A stretch of DNA of 64,000 nucleotides from Rhizonema sp. PD37. Lineage in GTDB: Bacteria > Cyanobacteriota > Cyanobacteriia > Cyanobacteriales > Nostocaceae. A program made the position numbers and the translations under genes. Where the stretch lies: contig JAQYWO010000008.1 of the NCBI GenBank assembly GCA_029379215.1, positions 1 to 64,000 of the forward strand, given 5' to 3'. Under the pieces are notes generated by a model. It had not been told where the DNA came from, searched no databases, and was given only the letters and a program-made list of their open reading frames with translations. Positions 27,471-39,408 of the stretch are shown here, one piece after another. How positions within the stretch are numbered: position 1 is the stretch's first letter; every line of letters starts with the position of its first letter.

Positions 27471-29306
27471 ATGGGGAGATATGAGAAGCGACCAGAAAAC
27501 CCAAGGCAAACAGATCCTTTTGGGGCAGCAGAAACTGCCTTACGGGTGGTCACAGAGGAATTACAAATTATTCACCGGAATTTGCTGAAGTCGTTACAGG
27601 AAGATTTAAAGCGACTACAGATAGAAAAGATCCGCCTAAGTGATGACATTAAACAGTTACAAGAGGAAAAAGAACAGTTGCAGGGGCGGAATATCGGCGA
27701 CCAGCAGGCGATGGTACGTCAGTTGGCGCAAGTTTTAGCCAGTCACATAACTATACAATTACAATCCTCCTTAGAAAGTTTAACTAACCAAGCAGTACAA
27801 CGTGTCTTGGTGGGGGAAGCCTCCAAAGAAAGCGATAGAGACGGAACTTCTAAATTGACTGAAAATACCGAACAAATCCTTGGTTCTTTAGATGACAGCC
27901 TGACTATCACCTTTAACACGCTGCAACACGATCTAAAAAACTATCAAAGTCGTCTTTCTCAACAAATCTCCCAGATGCAAAGTCAACAGCAGCTAGGGGA
28001 AGCAATTTTGGCAGAATTAGTTAATCGCCTTCGAGAAGAGTTAGAAAAAACAACAGCAGAAACTCCAGAAACTTCTTCATTTGTCATTAAAGAAGCGCCA
28101 CCTCAAGTTGAACCGACTCGGCTGCAATTGGAAACAAAGATACAAATGAACAGCACCCCTGATGCTGTACCACCAAGTAACCCGCCTCCATCTGAAAGTA
28201 TCGTCCAACCTCCTCATAGAACAGTCCCTCCTTCTGTTATGGCGGCAGAACAAGCGCCTCTAAAGCCGATAGAAAGATTATCGCTCTTATCAACAGGTTT
28301 ATGGCTGATTGTATTGTCAACGATGGTGTCGTGTCTTTACAACATCGCTATTAAGGTGATTTTTCGCCAAGATTCGCAAATTTTGGGCGTGTTTGAGGTT
28401 GAGCGTTTAATATCGCCGACTTTGGGTAACACTTTATTAATTCTCATGCTAAGGATGCTTGTGGTTGTCCCACTGATGCTACTATTAGCACCTATTTTGC
28501 ATCCGCAAGTTTGGCAAGATTTACAAAACTTAGTTGACTCAGTACGAAGTCATCAAAATCGCAATAATGCGAACACAAAGCGCTTATTAGTAAATTCAAT
28601 TGTCAGTGGGTGCTTTTTATTTTTGTCTCAGGTACTTATTTACCTTGCTATCGGTCACGTTGCAACTGGAGTTGCGATCGCACTTTTCTTTATATATCCC
28701 ACGATTACTGGTGTATTATCGTGGCTACTATTCCGCGATCGCCTTAACTCATATAGTTATGTCGCGATCGCCTCAATTTGCTTGGGAGAGTTGCTAATCT
28801 TAGGTAGTTCCACAAACGTAGGTATGAGTAATATCTCTTTGGGAAATACCACGGCAATAGCGTCAGGAATAGCTTTTGCTTTGTATGTGGTTCTGACGCG
28901 TCAATGTGCTTCCAAAATACATCCAGTCACATTCACCTTAATCAACTTCACGACGATGCTGCTGTTGTCCTTTGTGGGTTTGTCGCTACGTTTACCAGTA
29001 AATTGGAGCCTCCAAGTCAATCCCGACCACTTGTTAGAACTTATATTAAGTGCTTTTATCTTAGGTGTACTGACTCTCTGCAGCTATTTATTAAACATTT
29101 TCGGCATTCGCAAAATTGGTGCAACACGATCAGCCATTTTCGGTGCTAGTGTTCCAGCTTTAACCGTAATTTTTGCAGGCTTGATTATTCAGGAAACTTT
29201 ACAGTTGATACAGGTTTTCGGAGTTATGCTTGTGAGTGTGGGAACAGCTACTTTTAGTTTTGATAAAATCCGAAATCGAGTGAACCCTTCAAGTTTTACA
29301 AAATAA
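27471..29306 (+). CDS. Coiled-coil/EamA (DMT) transporter fusion
   Basis: A 611-residue protein in two parts. Residues 1 to about 265 are cytoplasmic: coiled coil (LQEDLKRLQIEKIRLSDDIK, then QLQEEKEQLQ), a helical region, and a Pro-rich linker. From about residue 270 there are around ten transmembrane helices with two EamA repeats, as in drug/metabolite exporters. EamA carriers are usually near 300 residues, so the soluble half is an addition. It ends 1.1 kb before hetR on the same strand. In Anabaena a membrane protein gene also precedes hetR, as I recall. The substrate is unknown. Confidence 0.85.
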   Translation: MGRYEKRPENPRQTDPFGAAETALRVVTEELQIIHRNLLKSLQEDLKRLQIEKIRLSDDIKQLQEEKEQLQGRNIGDQQAMVRQLAQVLASHITIQLQSSLESLTNQAVQRVLVGEASKESDRDGTSKLTENTEQILGSLDDSLTITFNTLQHDLKNYQSRLSQQISQMQSQQQLGEAILAELVNRLREELEKTTAETPETSSFVIKEAPPQVEPTRLQLETKIQMNSTPDAVPPSNPPPSESIVQPPHRTVPPSVMAAEQAPLKPIERLSLLSTGLWLIVLSTMVSCLYNIAIKVIFRQDSQILGVFEVERLISPTLGNTLLILMLRMLVVVPLMLLLAPILHPQVWQDLQNLVDSVRSHQNRNNANTKRLLVNSIVSGCFLFLSQVLIYLAIGHVATGVAIALFFIYPTITGVLSWLLFRDRLNSYSYVAIASICLGELLILGSSTNVGMSNISLGNTTAIASGIAFALYVVLTRQCASKIHPVTFTLINFTTMLLLSFVGLSLRLPVNWSLQVNPDHLLELILSAFILGVLTLCSYLLNIFGIRKIGATRSAIFGASVPALTVIFAGLIIQETLQLIQVFGVMLVSVGTATFSFDKIRNRVNPSSFTK

Positions 29307-31323
<2,017 letters not shown>

Positions 31324-31348
31324 ATTTTACAAATCGCTTTGATTTATT

Positions 31349-31380
31349 AAGAATCTACCAAATGGTAGATTCTTATTTTT
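31349..31380 (+). terminator. Intrinsic terminator of hetR
   Basis: A 12-base perfect stem (aagaatctacca / tggtagattctt) with a very short loop, followed by attttt. It lies 26 bases after the stop codon. Confidence 0.9.
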
Positions 31381-31489
31381 GCAAATTAATAAACTGAATA
31401 CATACTTGAATTGCACAAATCCAAGTACTGCTTCGGAGGGAATTCAAAGTTAAAAAGCTGGAAATACATGGTCAGTGCGCAAGCGCGCG

Positions 31490-31526
31490 GGTGTAGGGGG
31501 TAGGGTGTAGGGTGTAGGGTGTGGGG
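31490..31526. repeat. Heptamer tandem repeat (gggtgta)
   Basis: About five units of a 7-base repeat, a common type of short tandem repeat in filamentous cyanobacteria. Another partial copy is at 31640-31651. Confidence 0.8.
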
Positions 31527-31732
31527 AACCCCATGGATGAATCTAAGGGCTTGAAACTTGGATGCCTTGAAACTTCGGGCTTCGCCACTCGAAACAAATA
31601 TTTCTTTTTCTCCACGACTAAAGTCGGGGGCTTGTACCCTGTAGGGTGTGGGAACACAACATCTTCCCCAAAACCCCACATCCCGTTTTCGGTCAAGAAG
31701 AAAGGCAGCTATGCTGAAGATATAAGACAATA

Positions 31733-31824
31733 CAATGAGGGCTTGAAACCTCATTGATTGGAGACCACCAACCTGAGGTATGGTGGGGGCATCAGCCCTT
31801 GGGAAACTTCCCAAGGGCTGATGC
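31733..31824. ncRNA. Candidate structured RNA: three consecutive hairpins
   Basis: Three stems follow each other: aatgagg/cctcatt, ccacca/tggtgg, and a perfect 16-base stem (gcatcagcccttggga with its complement at 31809-31824) around aact. The last could terminate transcription on either strand. It could be a small RNA or the structured end of a lost TnpB-type element. No promoter was identified. Confidence 0.35.
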
Positions 31825-32119
31825 TTTGCGCTTGGACCCGGTTTGTGGCGGCTTTGACAGAGAACAGAGTTAAAATGTGTATAAAATATTACTTTTTTTT
31901 CTGACCTCAGCCCTCAGCATAGCTGCCGATGCGAGTGAGTGCTGGTTAATGGCTGTTTGGAATGGTAACTCTATTTCCGCGCCTGGTGTACTAATGAAGG
32001 TTGTTCCAAAACTGTAGACCCGTGTGGAGAAAGCAGGGGAGGTGCTTTGAAAAGTTACTTCTTTCCTCCCCTTATCCTGATAACCCTGCTCTTCGAACTT
32101 CGGGCGGAAATAGAGTTAT

Positions 32120-32818
32120 TTACCTGCTTGTACCAGGTGCTGGAGTTAGAGGAGTCTGTATACTGGGAGGATTTTCTGGAGATGGGGCAGTTCGAGTCCC
32201 TCCAGGACTCCCAGGATATGGAGTTCCAGATGAAGACGGAGTAATCTCAAAATTTTGGGGATTTTCCTGTCGCGTTCCAGCTGGTATAAATGTGGGTAAC
32301 AAGCCGCTAACGTTATCGCTAGCGTTGATACAAGTCTCCATAGCTTGAGTGGGGGCAACGTCGATTTCAGCACGCAAACCTACCACACATTGAGCGAAGT
32401 TTACTGGTAACAAACTGCGACCACAGTAACTTAAAACTGTAGGGTCAACTGCTTCCCGACTCTTCTTGTTAATACCAACAACGCACTTTGCCAACTCAGT
32501 GGGACGTCGCGCTTGTCTACAAGTCGAGAGTGCCTCTATAGGCGAAAGTTGTGTCTGCTGCTTAATTCTGTATACACAAGAAGATAAATCTCCTGGACGC
32601 GCTGCTGATGCACAAGCTTGCGCCCCAGACTCTGCAGCTAGACCAACCTTTAAAAGGCGAGCCGTACAGACACGGTACTCATTGTAATATGTAGTGTTAA
32701 CATCACCATCGTAATTGTAGGGACTGGCAGCTGTACCAGGTAAAGTGGTTGCCAACCATCCAGCTATAGCTAACATTGGTGTAATAAGCTTAATTGCTTT
32801 GCTTTTGTTGCCTAACAT
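32120..32818 (-). CDS. Secreted Cys-repeat protein of unknown function
   Basis: Read from the ATG at 32818, which has ggag at a good distance, the protein has 232 residues. It has a signal peptide (AIKLITPMLAIAGWLATTLPGTAA) followed by four or five degenerate repeats of about 30-35 residues. Each has paired cysteines: CASAARPGDLSSCVYRI, CRQARRPTELAKCVVGI, CGRSLLPVNFAQCVVGL. A Pro/Ser/Thr-rich tail follows. The paired Cys suggest disulfide-linked helical hairpins in the periplasm or outside. I recognise the type from cyanobacteria but know no function. Confidence 0.75.
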   Translation of the reverse strand: MLGNKSKAIKLITPMLAIAGWLATTLPGTAASPYNYDGDVNTTYYNEYRVCTARLLKVGLAAESGAQACASAARPGDLSSCVYRIKQQTQLSPIEALSTCRQARRPTELAKCVVGINKKSREAVDPTVLSYCGRSLLPVNFAQCVVGLRAEIDVAPTQAMETCINASDNVSGLLPTFIPAGTRQENPQNFEITPSSSGTPYPGSPGGTRTAPSPENPPSIQTPLTPAPGTSR

Positions 32819-33033
32819 CTCTATTCTCCAAACACCCAAAGTTATGCTATCTCATAAGAGTAAAGAAGGGCGACGGGGAATCCTACTTCTTTATGGGTAT
32901 GGAAAGATAGTTAAGGGACATTAGTTTTTATCAAATCAAGCGCATACAAATAACGATCATACAATTTTAGGTTTTCTAAACTATAATAGGATGCTGAATA
33001 AAGTTTAAACAAGGTTAGATTAAGGAAACGATA

Positions 33034-33642
33034 ATGTCCCGATACAGAGGACCACGCCTCAGAGTTGTACGTCGCCTTGGCGATTTGCCAGGTTTAACTC
33101 GTAAAAGCGCTAGACGCGCTTACCCACCAGGCCAGCACGGTCAGAACCGCAAGAAGCGCTCTGAATACGCTGTCCGTTTAGAGGAAAAGCAAAAACTCCG
33201 CTTCAACTATGGTCTGACGGAAAAGCAACTGTTGCGTTATGTGCGTAAAGCTAGACGTGTTACCGGTTCTACCGGACAAGTGCTGCTGCAGATGTTAGAA
33301 ATGCGCTTGGATAATACCGTTTTTCGGATGGGCATGGCTCCCACTATTCCCGCAGCTCGCCAGCTCGTGAATCACGGACATGTAGCCATCAATGGTCGTG
33401 TAGTCAATATTGCCAGTTATCAGTGCCGTCCTGGAGAGGAACTTTCAGTTAGAAACCGAGAACAATCCCGGAAGTTGGTGGAAGCTAACTTGCAATATCC
33501 CGGTTTAGCCAACACTCCCAGCCATTTGGAGTTTGATAAGAACAAAATGGTTGGTAAAATAAACGGGATTATTGAACGTGAGTGGGTGGCGCTTCAAATA
33601 AACGAACTGCTCGTGGTGGAATACTACTCACGACAAGCCTAG
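33034..33642 (+). CDS. rpsD: 30S ribosomal protein S4
   Basis: S4 binds 16S rRNA early in assembly of the small subunit. The 202-residue protein has the N-terminal [19 protein letters not shown] typical of cyanobacterial and plastid S4, and an S4 domain ([34 protein letters not shown]). It is monocistronic. Its stop codon is 6 bases from that of moaA, which converges on it. Confidence 0.97.
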   Translation: MSRYRGPRLRVVRRLGDLPGLTRKSARRAYPPGQHGQNRKKRSEYAVRLEEKQKLRFNYGLTEKQLLRYVRKARRVTGSTGQVLLQMLEMRLDNTVFRMGMAPTIPAARQLVNHGHVAINGRVVNIASYQCRPGEELSVRNREQSRKLVEANLQYPGLANTPSHLEFDKNKMVGKINGIIEREWVALQINELLVVEYYSRQA

Positions 33643-33648
33643 AAAATA

Positions 33649-34638
33649 TTATCCTCCGATTTGCGACATAGTACGGGTGTAAACACCAGTGGTATTACCA
33701 GGATCGCGCTGTTTAAAATTGATTTCAGGCTTAATTGCTAGCAAGCTTCTTACCTGCTCCCGCAACTGTGTAGTACTGATACCAGAGCGGAGAGCAGTTT
33801 TTAAGTCTATTTGAGCATCTTCGTTTAACAAACATGGCCGCAGCCAACCGTCTGCAGAAAGGCGCATCCGGTTGCAGCGCTCGCAAAAACACTCTGACAT
33901 CTGACTGATAAATCCCAGTGTCCCTTTCGCTCCTGGAATCTGGAATACATCAGCCGGACCATTACCACAAACTTGAGATTCTGTCAAGCCCCAACGGTCA
34001 CGGATAAGTTGACGTAACTCTTCAGAAGCTATCCAACCGCGATCGCCAAACAGTTGGGAATTCCCAATCGGCATAAACTCAATAAATCGGACGTGCCACT
34101 GCTTGTCAATCGTCAGTGCAGCTAAGTCAAGAATTTCTTTGTCGTTAACGCCAGGGATCACCACGACATTGAGTTTCAGGGGAGTGAATCCAACACGATA
34201 GGCAGCTTGAATACCATCCCATACTTGTTGCCAACGCCCACGTCCGCGATTGCCAATAATTTGGTCAAAGGTTTCTGGATCGAGAGAGTCCAAGCTAATA
34301 TTAATTCGCCGCAAGCCAACGTTATACAGGCTCTTGGCCAAGGGAGCGAGTAAAAACCCGTTAGTCGTCATCGATAAGTCTTGGGTTTGAGGAAGGGAGG
34401 CGATCGCCCCCACCAACTCCACCACACGAGGGCGAAGTAGAGGTTCTCCCCCAGTCAAACGGAATCGGGTAAATCCCACCGGGATAAAAACGAATTGAAT
34501 AAGTGTGAGTAGTTCGTCATCAGTTAACAATTGTTGCTTGAAGATGTAATCAAGTTCTGCTCCCTCCGGCATACAGTATTGACACCGGAAATTACACCGA
34601 TCTATTAAACTAATCCGTAAATAATCTACCTGGTTCAT
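33649..34638 (-). CDS. moaA: GTP 3',8-cyclase MoaA (molybdenum cofactor)
   Basis: This radical-SAM enzyme performs the first step of molybdopterin synthesis from GTP, needed for example for nitrate reductase. It shows the N-terminal cluster motif C15-x3-C19-x2-C22 (CNFRCQYC), the [11 protein letters not shown] segment, and the second cluster motif [19 protein letters not shown]. The length of 329 is standard. No other moa gene is beside it. Confidence 0.96.
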   Translation of the reverse strand: MNQVDYLRISLIDRCNFRCQYCMPEGAELDYIFKQQLLTDDELLTLIQFVFIPVGFTRFRLTGGEPLLRPRVVELVGAIASLPQTQDLSMTTNGFLLAPLAKSLYNVGLRRINISLDSLDPETFDQIIGNRGRGRWQQVWDGIQAAYRVGFTPLKLNVVVIPGVNDKEILDLAALTIDKQWHVRFIEFMPIGNSQLFGDRGWIASEELRQLIRDRWGLTESQVCGNGPADVFQIPGAKGTLGFISQMSECFCERCNRMRLSADGWLRPCLLNEDAQIDLKTALRSGISTTQLREQVRSLLAIKPEINFKQRDPGNTTGVYTRTMSQIGG

Positions 34639-35169
34639 CTTTATAATTTTAGATTTTAGATTTTGAAATATTAAATGGGGAGAGTTTTAGTAGATGTGTG
34701 GTAAAAATAAAGTCCAATGGTGTTATTTGCTATTGTGAGCGATCGCGTAGAAACTCGTTTTCTGTTATTCTAACGATTTATCATTTAAAATTTACTGAGA
34801 ACATTTGAGCATAGCAGTTGAACAAGGACCATAACAAAAGTTGGTAGACGATGTTTTATCTGTAATTACTGTGATGTCTGCTCGCATGTACGGAAAAAGC
34901 TCTAGAAGAAACTTTTAATAAGGATCATGCCACTATTTGTGCTGCCACATATTTATTTCGTTGAATCACCTAGAATGAAAGAAACCCACCCCATTTTGGC
35001 TGATGCCAAAACGGGGTGGAGTTTAATATCTACGGGTATTATGACTAATCAAATAGATTTCAGAAGGTAGCTATGCTGAGGGCATCCGTACTGAAGGAAC
35101 CCACACTTAAAAGTATGGGATTGAAACTATGTGAAATCAGTGGTTTTTAAGAGCTTAACTGATCTTCGT
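34639..35169. other. Spacer with terminator-like and IS-end-like hairpins
   Basis: No gene is seen. A long hairpin at 34987-35018 (ccaccccattttggc with a one-wobble complement) resembles a transcription end or element end. At 35100-35125 a cccacactt/aagtatggg stem followed by attgaaac repeats the structure found inverted at 616-642. Confidence 0.5.
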
Positions 35170-35766
35170 TTATGAAGATGGATAATCTTTAAATACGGCA
35201 ACTCTGCTGTTGCGATCAAAGGAAAAGACTGTAAAGGGATCTTTTCTATTCCCCATCTCCATTCCAGGAGTGCCTACAGGCATTTGAGGAACAGATAAAC
35301 CGAGGGTATTTGGCGAGTCTTGAAGCAAACGTTTGATGTCGTCTGCTGGTACGTGTCCCTCGATGACATATCCATTAACGATCGCTGTGTGGCAAGATGT
35401 CAAGTTATCCGGCACGTTGTACTTTCGTTTAACGAGATCCATGTCAGCTGTGGGAAAGTCTTTAATTCTAAAACCCTGTGCTTTTAAGTGTTTAATCCAC
35501 CCACCACAACAGGTACATTCGGGACTGCGATACACAGTGGCGTATGGCGCTGTTGCTTTTAATTGGCTGGCGGTACTTACCTCTTGAGTATTAACTGCAA
35601 CAGAATTTGAAACAAGAGCTTGAGCATTACTTATAGGAGTATTGCTCACCCAGATCCCTAATATCCCTAGCGTAAGACAAATCGTTACCACAACATTAAC
35701 AGCAACACGGACCATAATAAGACGTAGCCATTTTTCACACCAGTACATAAATTGTTTCTGCAACAT
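35170..35766 (-). CDS. DUF411 metal-binding protein, exported or anchored
   Basis: The 198-residue protein has an N-terminal hydrophobic segment (VAVNVVVTICLTLGILGIWV) that should export or anchor it. The DUF411 domain follows: VYRSPECTCCGGWIKHLKAQGF, then SCHTAIVNGYVIEGHVPADDI and a Met-rich segment (QMPVGTPGMEMG). DUF411 proteins are linked to copper and other metal handling, and the CTCC and Met-rich segments fit metal binding. A later Met could be the true start. Confidence 0.8.
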   Translation of the reverse strand: MLQKQFMYWCEKWLRLIMVRVAVNVVVTICLTLGILGIWVSNTPISNAQALVSNSVAVNTQEVSTASQLKATAPYATVYRSPECTCCGGWIKHLKAQGFRIKDFPTADMDLVKRKYNVPDNLTSCHTAIVNGYVIEGHVPADDIKRLLQDSPNTLGLSVPQMPVGTPGMEMGNRKDPFTVFSFDRNSRVAVFKDYPSS

Positions 35767-36253
35767 CTCTCAATTTCCTAATGCTAATTTTCTTATAATC
35801 ATTGAGCCCGTTCCCGCACAATTCACCGCAGTAGTGCTCTGATGCGGGGTTTTCCCTCTTAGTCAGCTATACAGCTAAGGGTAAACAGCCAGAGGAGCCT
35901 TACAACTAGATGTACCATTAACAAAGACAAATCGCCCACAGTCACTAACCCCTAACTATAAGTTAGGGGCTTGAAAGAGGAAGATTCACCAACTTCTTAA
36001 TTCAGTTAAATCAGTGTCTAGAGTCAGGGCTAACAGCCCAAGCTGAACTACTTGAGCGTGGTAGCTCGAAATACGTTAAGTCTGAGGTGCTTCCCAGTTT
36101 TTTAGATGAGAATCTAGATACCAATCTATTTTGATAAAATGTTGCAAGTGATACTACGTGTATTCTTAGTTGATAACGGAATGATACGCTCGTCTGATCG
36201 CAGAGTATGTGATAATAAGCCGATCGCATATACTAAATTGACTACAAATCGTC
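35767..36253. other. Spacer with an IS-end-like hairpin
   Basis: Bases 35949-35969 form a 9-base perfect stem (cccctaact / agttagggg) followed by cttgaaag, another structure typical of IS200/IS605-type ends. No gene is visible. Confidence 0.5.
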
Positions 36254-37285
36254 GTGGACTATAACGAATCTATGGATGACTTGGCTGCTGCCTTACAACA
36301 GCCAGCCGATTTGACATTTCAACTACCCGATCCTGAAGACGAGGAAATTCCGGAACCGGAATTTCAACAACAATTGGATATAGCTTGGCAGGTGTGCGAT
36401 CGCTTCGATTTGCAAACTGAAATCTGGCGGGGACGGATTTTACGTGCCATCCGTGATCGAGAGAAAAAGGGTGGTGATGGGCGCGGTACTGGCTTTCTCT
36501 ACTGGCTGAAAGAACGCGAAATCAGCAAAAGTCAGGCATATGCTTGGATTCAACTGGCGAACAGTGCTGATACCTTATTAGAAGAAGGAAAACTTGACCC
36601 TGGAGCAATCAATAAATTCAGCAAAAGGGCTTTTGTGGAAACGGCCAAAGCCGCGCCAGAAGTTCAACAGATGGTGAGTGAAGCGGCACAGAAGGGCGAT
36701 CGCATCACCAGGCGGGAAGTTCGGCAAATTAATGACGAATGGACAGCAATGTCCTCTGATTTACTACCCGAACCTGTGAAAGCAAAGGCAGCAGATAACA
36801 CGTTGCCTCCTCGTTACATTGCTCCGCTTGTGAAGGAAATGGAGAAACTTCCGACATCTCATCAAACAGTTATCCGCAAGGAAATTGCTGCTAATCCAGA
36901 TATAGATACCCTCAAACAAGTTACCACAGAAGCACGTAACCTAGCAAAATATCTCAAAGCGGCAGCACAAGTCCAAGCGCTGAATGCCCAAGAAATTGAC
37001 ATCGAAACTGCCTTGGAAGAAGCTCAAAGAGTTGGCTGTTTAAGCATAGCTGCTGACTTAGTCAATCAAGCATCTCAGTTAGAACAAACCATCGCTAAGT
37101 TGTACATGACTTGGAAACGTATCGGTAATTTATCAGATCGGTTGTACGTAGATACAGGTGCTAGTACACCTAAATTGCGATCGCTTATTGATTGTTTGGA
37201 ACCACTAGGTGGTGAAGTCATGGAGATGCAACTTAGCGGTGCTACTGAGCATACTATTCGCTTGCAAATTCAGGAAACAAATTAG
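36254..37285 (+). CDS. Conserved-looking hypothetical protein, possibly DNA-binding
   Basis: The 343-residue soluble protein reads as genuinely coding but I do not recognise a named family. The acidic N-terminus (PDPEDEEIPEPEF) is followed by helical regions. ISKSQAYAWIQLANSADTLL resembles a helix-turn-helix, and RITRREVRQINDEW resembles part of a ParB-like protein. The C-terminal part is helical, ending in a beta-type segment. Translation may start at the GTG 36254 or the ATG at 36272 (MDDLAAAL). A role in DNA binding is inference only. Confidence 0.7.
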   Translation: MDYNESMDDLAAALQQPADLTFQLPDPEDEEIPEPEFQQQLDIAWQVCDRFDLQTEIWRGRILRAIRDREKKGGDGRGTGFLYWLKEREISKSQAYAWIQLANSADTLLEEGKLDPGAINKFSKRAFVETAKAAPEVQQMVSEAAQKGDRITRREVRQINDEWTAMSSDLLPEPVKAKAADNTLPPRYIAPLVKEMEKLPTSHQTVIRKEIAANPDIDTLKQVTTEARNLAKYLKAAAQVQALNAQEIDIETALEEAQRVGCLSIAADLVNQASQLEQTIAKLYMTWKRIGNLSDRLYVDTGASTPKLRSLIDCLEPLGGEVMEMQLSGATEHTIRLQIQETN

Positions 37286-37791
37286 AGAATGGAAACTGAG
37301 TAAATAAAAAGTGAAAGGTCATTCAATTTTGAATGCACGGATTGAAAAGAGCGGTTTATGCCGTTCTGATGTCGCATTTAGAGCCACAAGAAGTGCTTTG
37401 GTTCCCAAAGTTGAGAGATGCAGCTTGATTTTAGATTTATTCGACTGATAAAATAGAAGTACAAATACTATCAAAAAATTATCGGTTAAAAGCGATGCCC
37501 GCTTTTTTTTCATTTATACTAGTATATATCAGCAAACAGATAGATACTCTTTACGTATAGTTAGGAAGCTAAGCAATCTTGGCTTTTAAAATTATTAATT
37601 ACGTAAAACGCTTCTAGCTTATTAGTTATCACTGATACCCGAAATCCTTAACTCCCTCTTCTTTGTTTCAATAGATTGAGAAATTTATCATTCTATTGAC
37701 TAGTACACAGATGTAAATAACCACGATAATGTCAAGTTAGAGCCACTAACACTGGTAAAGCTACGACTTGCCCTACCCTAATTTTGTTATA
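37286..37791. other. Spacer before the MFS transporter gene
   Basis: About 500 bases without a convincing gene. A minus-strand frame of 64 codons at 37319-37513 shows no family resemblance. Confidence 0.4.
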
Positions 37792-39246
37792 GTGAATACA
37801 TTATATAACTCTGTTGATTCAACAGAACCTCTTGCTGAGTCACCATCAGTACTTAGTACTGCTCGGCTGCCGAAAATCTCCAAGCAAGCTCTTCGGACAA
37901 CCCTCAAAGCTTCTACGATCGATGAAGTTTTTGCCACCATCTTTACTAACATTACTACTGGTGTTTTACTAATTAACTTTTTACTCCAACTCGGTGCCAA
38001 CCCAGTAGAAATTGGCTTACTGTCTTCAATTCCCATGCTGGTGAATGTCATACAACCACTGGGAGCGTACATTGCTGATCGTATGACAAGTCGTCATTGG
38101 TACGTACTATCAATTTTTGGTCCTGCGCGACTGCTATGGCTGTTTTTAGTAGGAGGTATTGCTTGGTTCAGTTGGCACAATGGCGATTCACGTCAACTAG
38201 TAACATTAACTTTAGGGATCATCTTAATCAGTAGTCTTCTGATAGCTTGTGGTTGTTCCCCTTGGTTCAGCTGGATGGCAGCTTTGGTTCCCCATCGCTT
38301 ACGAGGGCGGTATTTTGGTTTTCGTAATAGTGCTGCCAGCTTAACTAATCTTATATGCGTACCAGTGTTAGGATTTGCCATATCCTCTTGGCCTGGTGGC
38401 TCAATTCAAGGTTACGGGGTGGTGTTGTTGTTAGGAGTTGTCTTCGGCATAGTCAGTCTAGTATGTCAGTTTTGGATGACTGATGTTAATCCCCAAATAA
38501 CTCATTCTCCTGAACCTTCGCCCCAACAAACAGAAATTGCTCACAGCCAATCCGAAATACTCAATATCTTTAAAAACACCAATTACTTGAAGCTTGTAGT
38601 CTATTTAAGTTTGTGGACATTTGGAATGAACTTAAGTGTCCCGTTTTTTAACATTTACATGCTAAGAAATTTGAACTTAGATATTGGTTTGGTGACGATT
38701 TATACTAGTTTGACCGCTGGGGCAACTTTACTTACGCTGATATTCTGGGGTAAATTAGCTGACAGGTTAGGAAATCGTCCGTTGTTATTGTTAGTCGGCA
38801 TTTTGATGGCAGTAACACCATTATTCTGGTTGGGGGTTGGAACTGACTCGGTTTCCGTCTGGATAGGGATACCGCTTATACAGCTTCTGTCTGGTGCTTT
38901 TGGAGCTGCAATCACCTTGTGCGGTAGCAATATTCAAATGGAAGTCGCACCAGTTGATCGCCCTTCGCAATATTTTGCGATCGCCGCAGCAGTTATGGGT
39001 ATCACCGGTGGTTTGGGTTCAGCAGTTGGCGGTTTTTTAGCGGATTTAGATGCGATCGGTGGTTTACCTGGATTGTTTGTTATTTCAGCCGTTGTGCGAT
39101 TAATTTCTTTATTACCTTTAGTCTTTGTTCAAGAACCACGTAGTCAACATATTGTTCAAATCATCAGAAATATCCTCCGCCAAGAGCCTCAAGCAACAGA
39201 GTCATCTCCCCCTCTATTACTCGATAAATCTAAAGTTGCTGAGTGA
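37792..39246 (+). CDS. Major facilitator superfamily transporter
   Basis: The membrane protein has about 12 helices and 484 residues from the GTG at 37792 (MNTLYNSVD). A TTG eight codons earlier is less likely. Family features include LGANPVEIGLLSSIPMLVNV, a loop with RLRGRYFGFRNSAASL, and GKLADRLGNRPLLL between helices, the MFS signature. A CsoR/InrS-like metal repressor gene follows 162 bases later on the same strand. In Synechocystis InrS controls a nickel exporter of this superfamily (NrsD), so metal efflux is a reasonable guess. Confidence 0.85.
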   Translation: MNTLYNSVDSTEPLAESPSVLSTARLPKISKQALRTTLKASTIDEVFATIFTNITTGVLLINFLLQLGANPVEIGLLSSIPMLVNVIQPLGAYIADRMTSRHWYVLSIFGPARLLWLFLVGGIAWFSWHNGDSRQLVTLTLGIILISSLLIACGCSPWFSWMAALVPHRLRGRYFGFRNSAASLTNLICVPVLGFAISSWPGGSIQGYGVVLLLGVVFGIVSLVCQFWMTDVNPQITHSPEPSPQQTEIAHSQSEILNIFKNTNYLKLVVYLSLWTFGMNLSVPFFNIYMLRNLNLDIGLVTIYTSLTAGATLLTLIFWGKLADRLGNRPLLLLVGILMAVTPLFWLGVGTDSVSVWIGIPLIQLLSGAFGAAITLCGSNIQMEVAPVDRPSQYFAIAAAVMGITGGLGSAVGGFLADLDAIGGLPGLFVISAVVRLISLLPLVFVQEPRSQHIVQIIRNILRQEPQATESSPPLLLDKSKVAE

Positions 39247-39324
39247 AAACACAAAGTTGGCAGAAGCTCATACGTGTAAAACAAAAGCATGAAATTCAAT
39301 TCATTTAATTTTTTGGATTTCATG

Positions 39325-39343
39325 CGTCTCCCAAAGGGAGACG
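39325..39343 (+). repeat. Hairpin between the MFS and repressor genes
   Basis: A perfect 8-base stem (cgtctccc / gggagacg) with a 3-base loop, preceded by a weaker stem (gcatgaaat / atttcatgc). It could attenuate transcription or serve as an operator. No T-tract follows. Confidence 0.5.
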
Positions 39344-39408
39344 AAGATCGCGAACGGGGCTACCAGACATGCCGCATCATTTAGCTGTCAGCACCTTGAA
39401 AATAACCC

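Larger units (their letters stand above)
31381..32119. other. Repeat- and hairpin-rich non-coding region
   Basis: No gene is credible; minus-strand frames here translate the tandem repeat into low-complexity PTPYTLH-type peptides. It contains a heptamer tandem repeat (31490-31526), an IS-end-like hairpin near 31612-31637 (cgactaaagtcgggggcttg), three hairpins in a row (31733-31824) and a 15-base inverted pair (31966-31980 and 32104-32118). Confidence 0.55.

Noticed and set aside
31386..31814. Minus-strand open frame of about 140 codons
   Set aside because: It translates the heptamer tandem repeat and hairpin region into low-complexity peptide; no ribosome site or family resemblance.
37319..37513. 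Minus-strand frame of 64 codons
   Set aside because: Weak coding character and no known relatives come to mind; I cannot tell it from chance.
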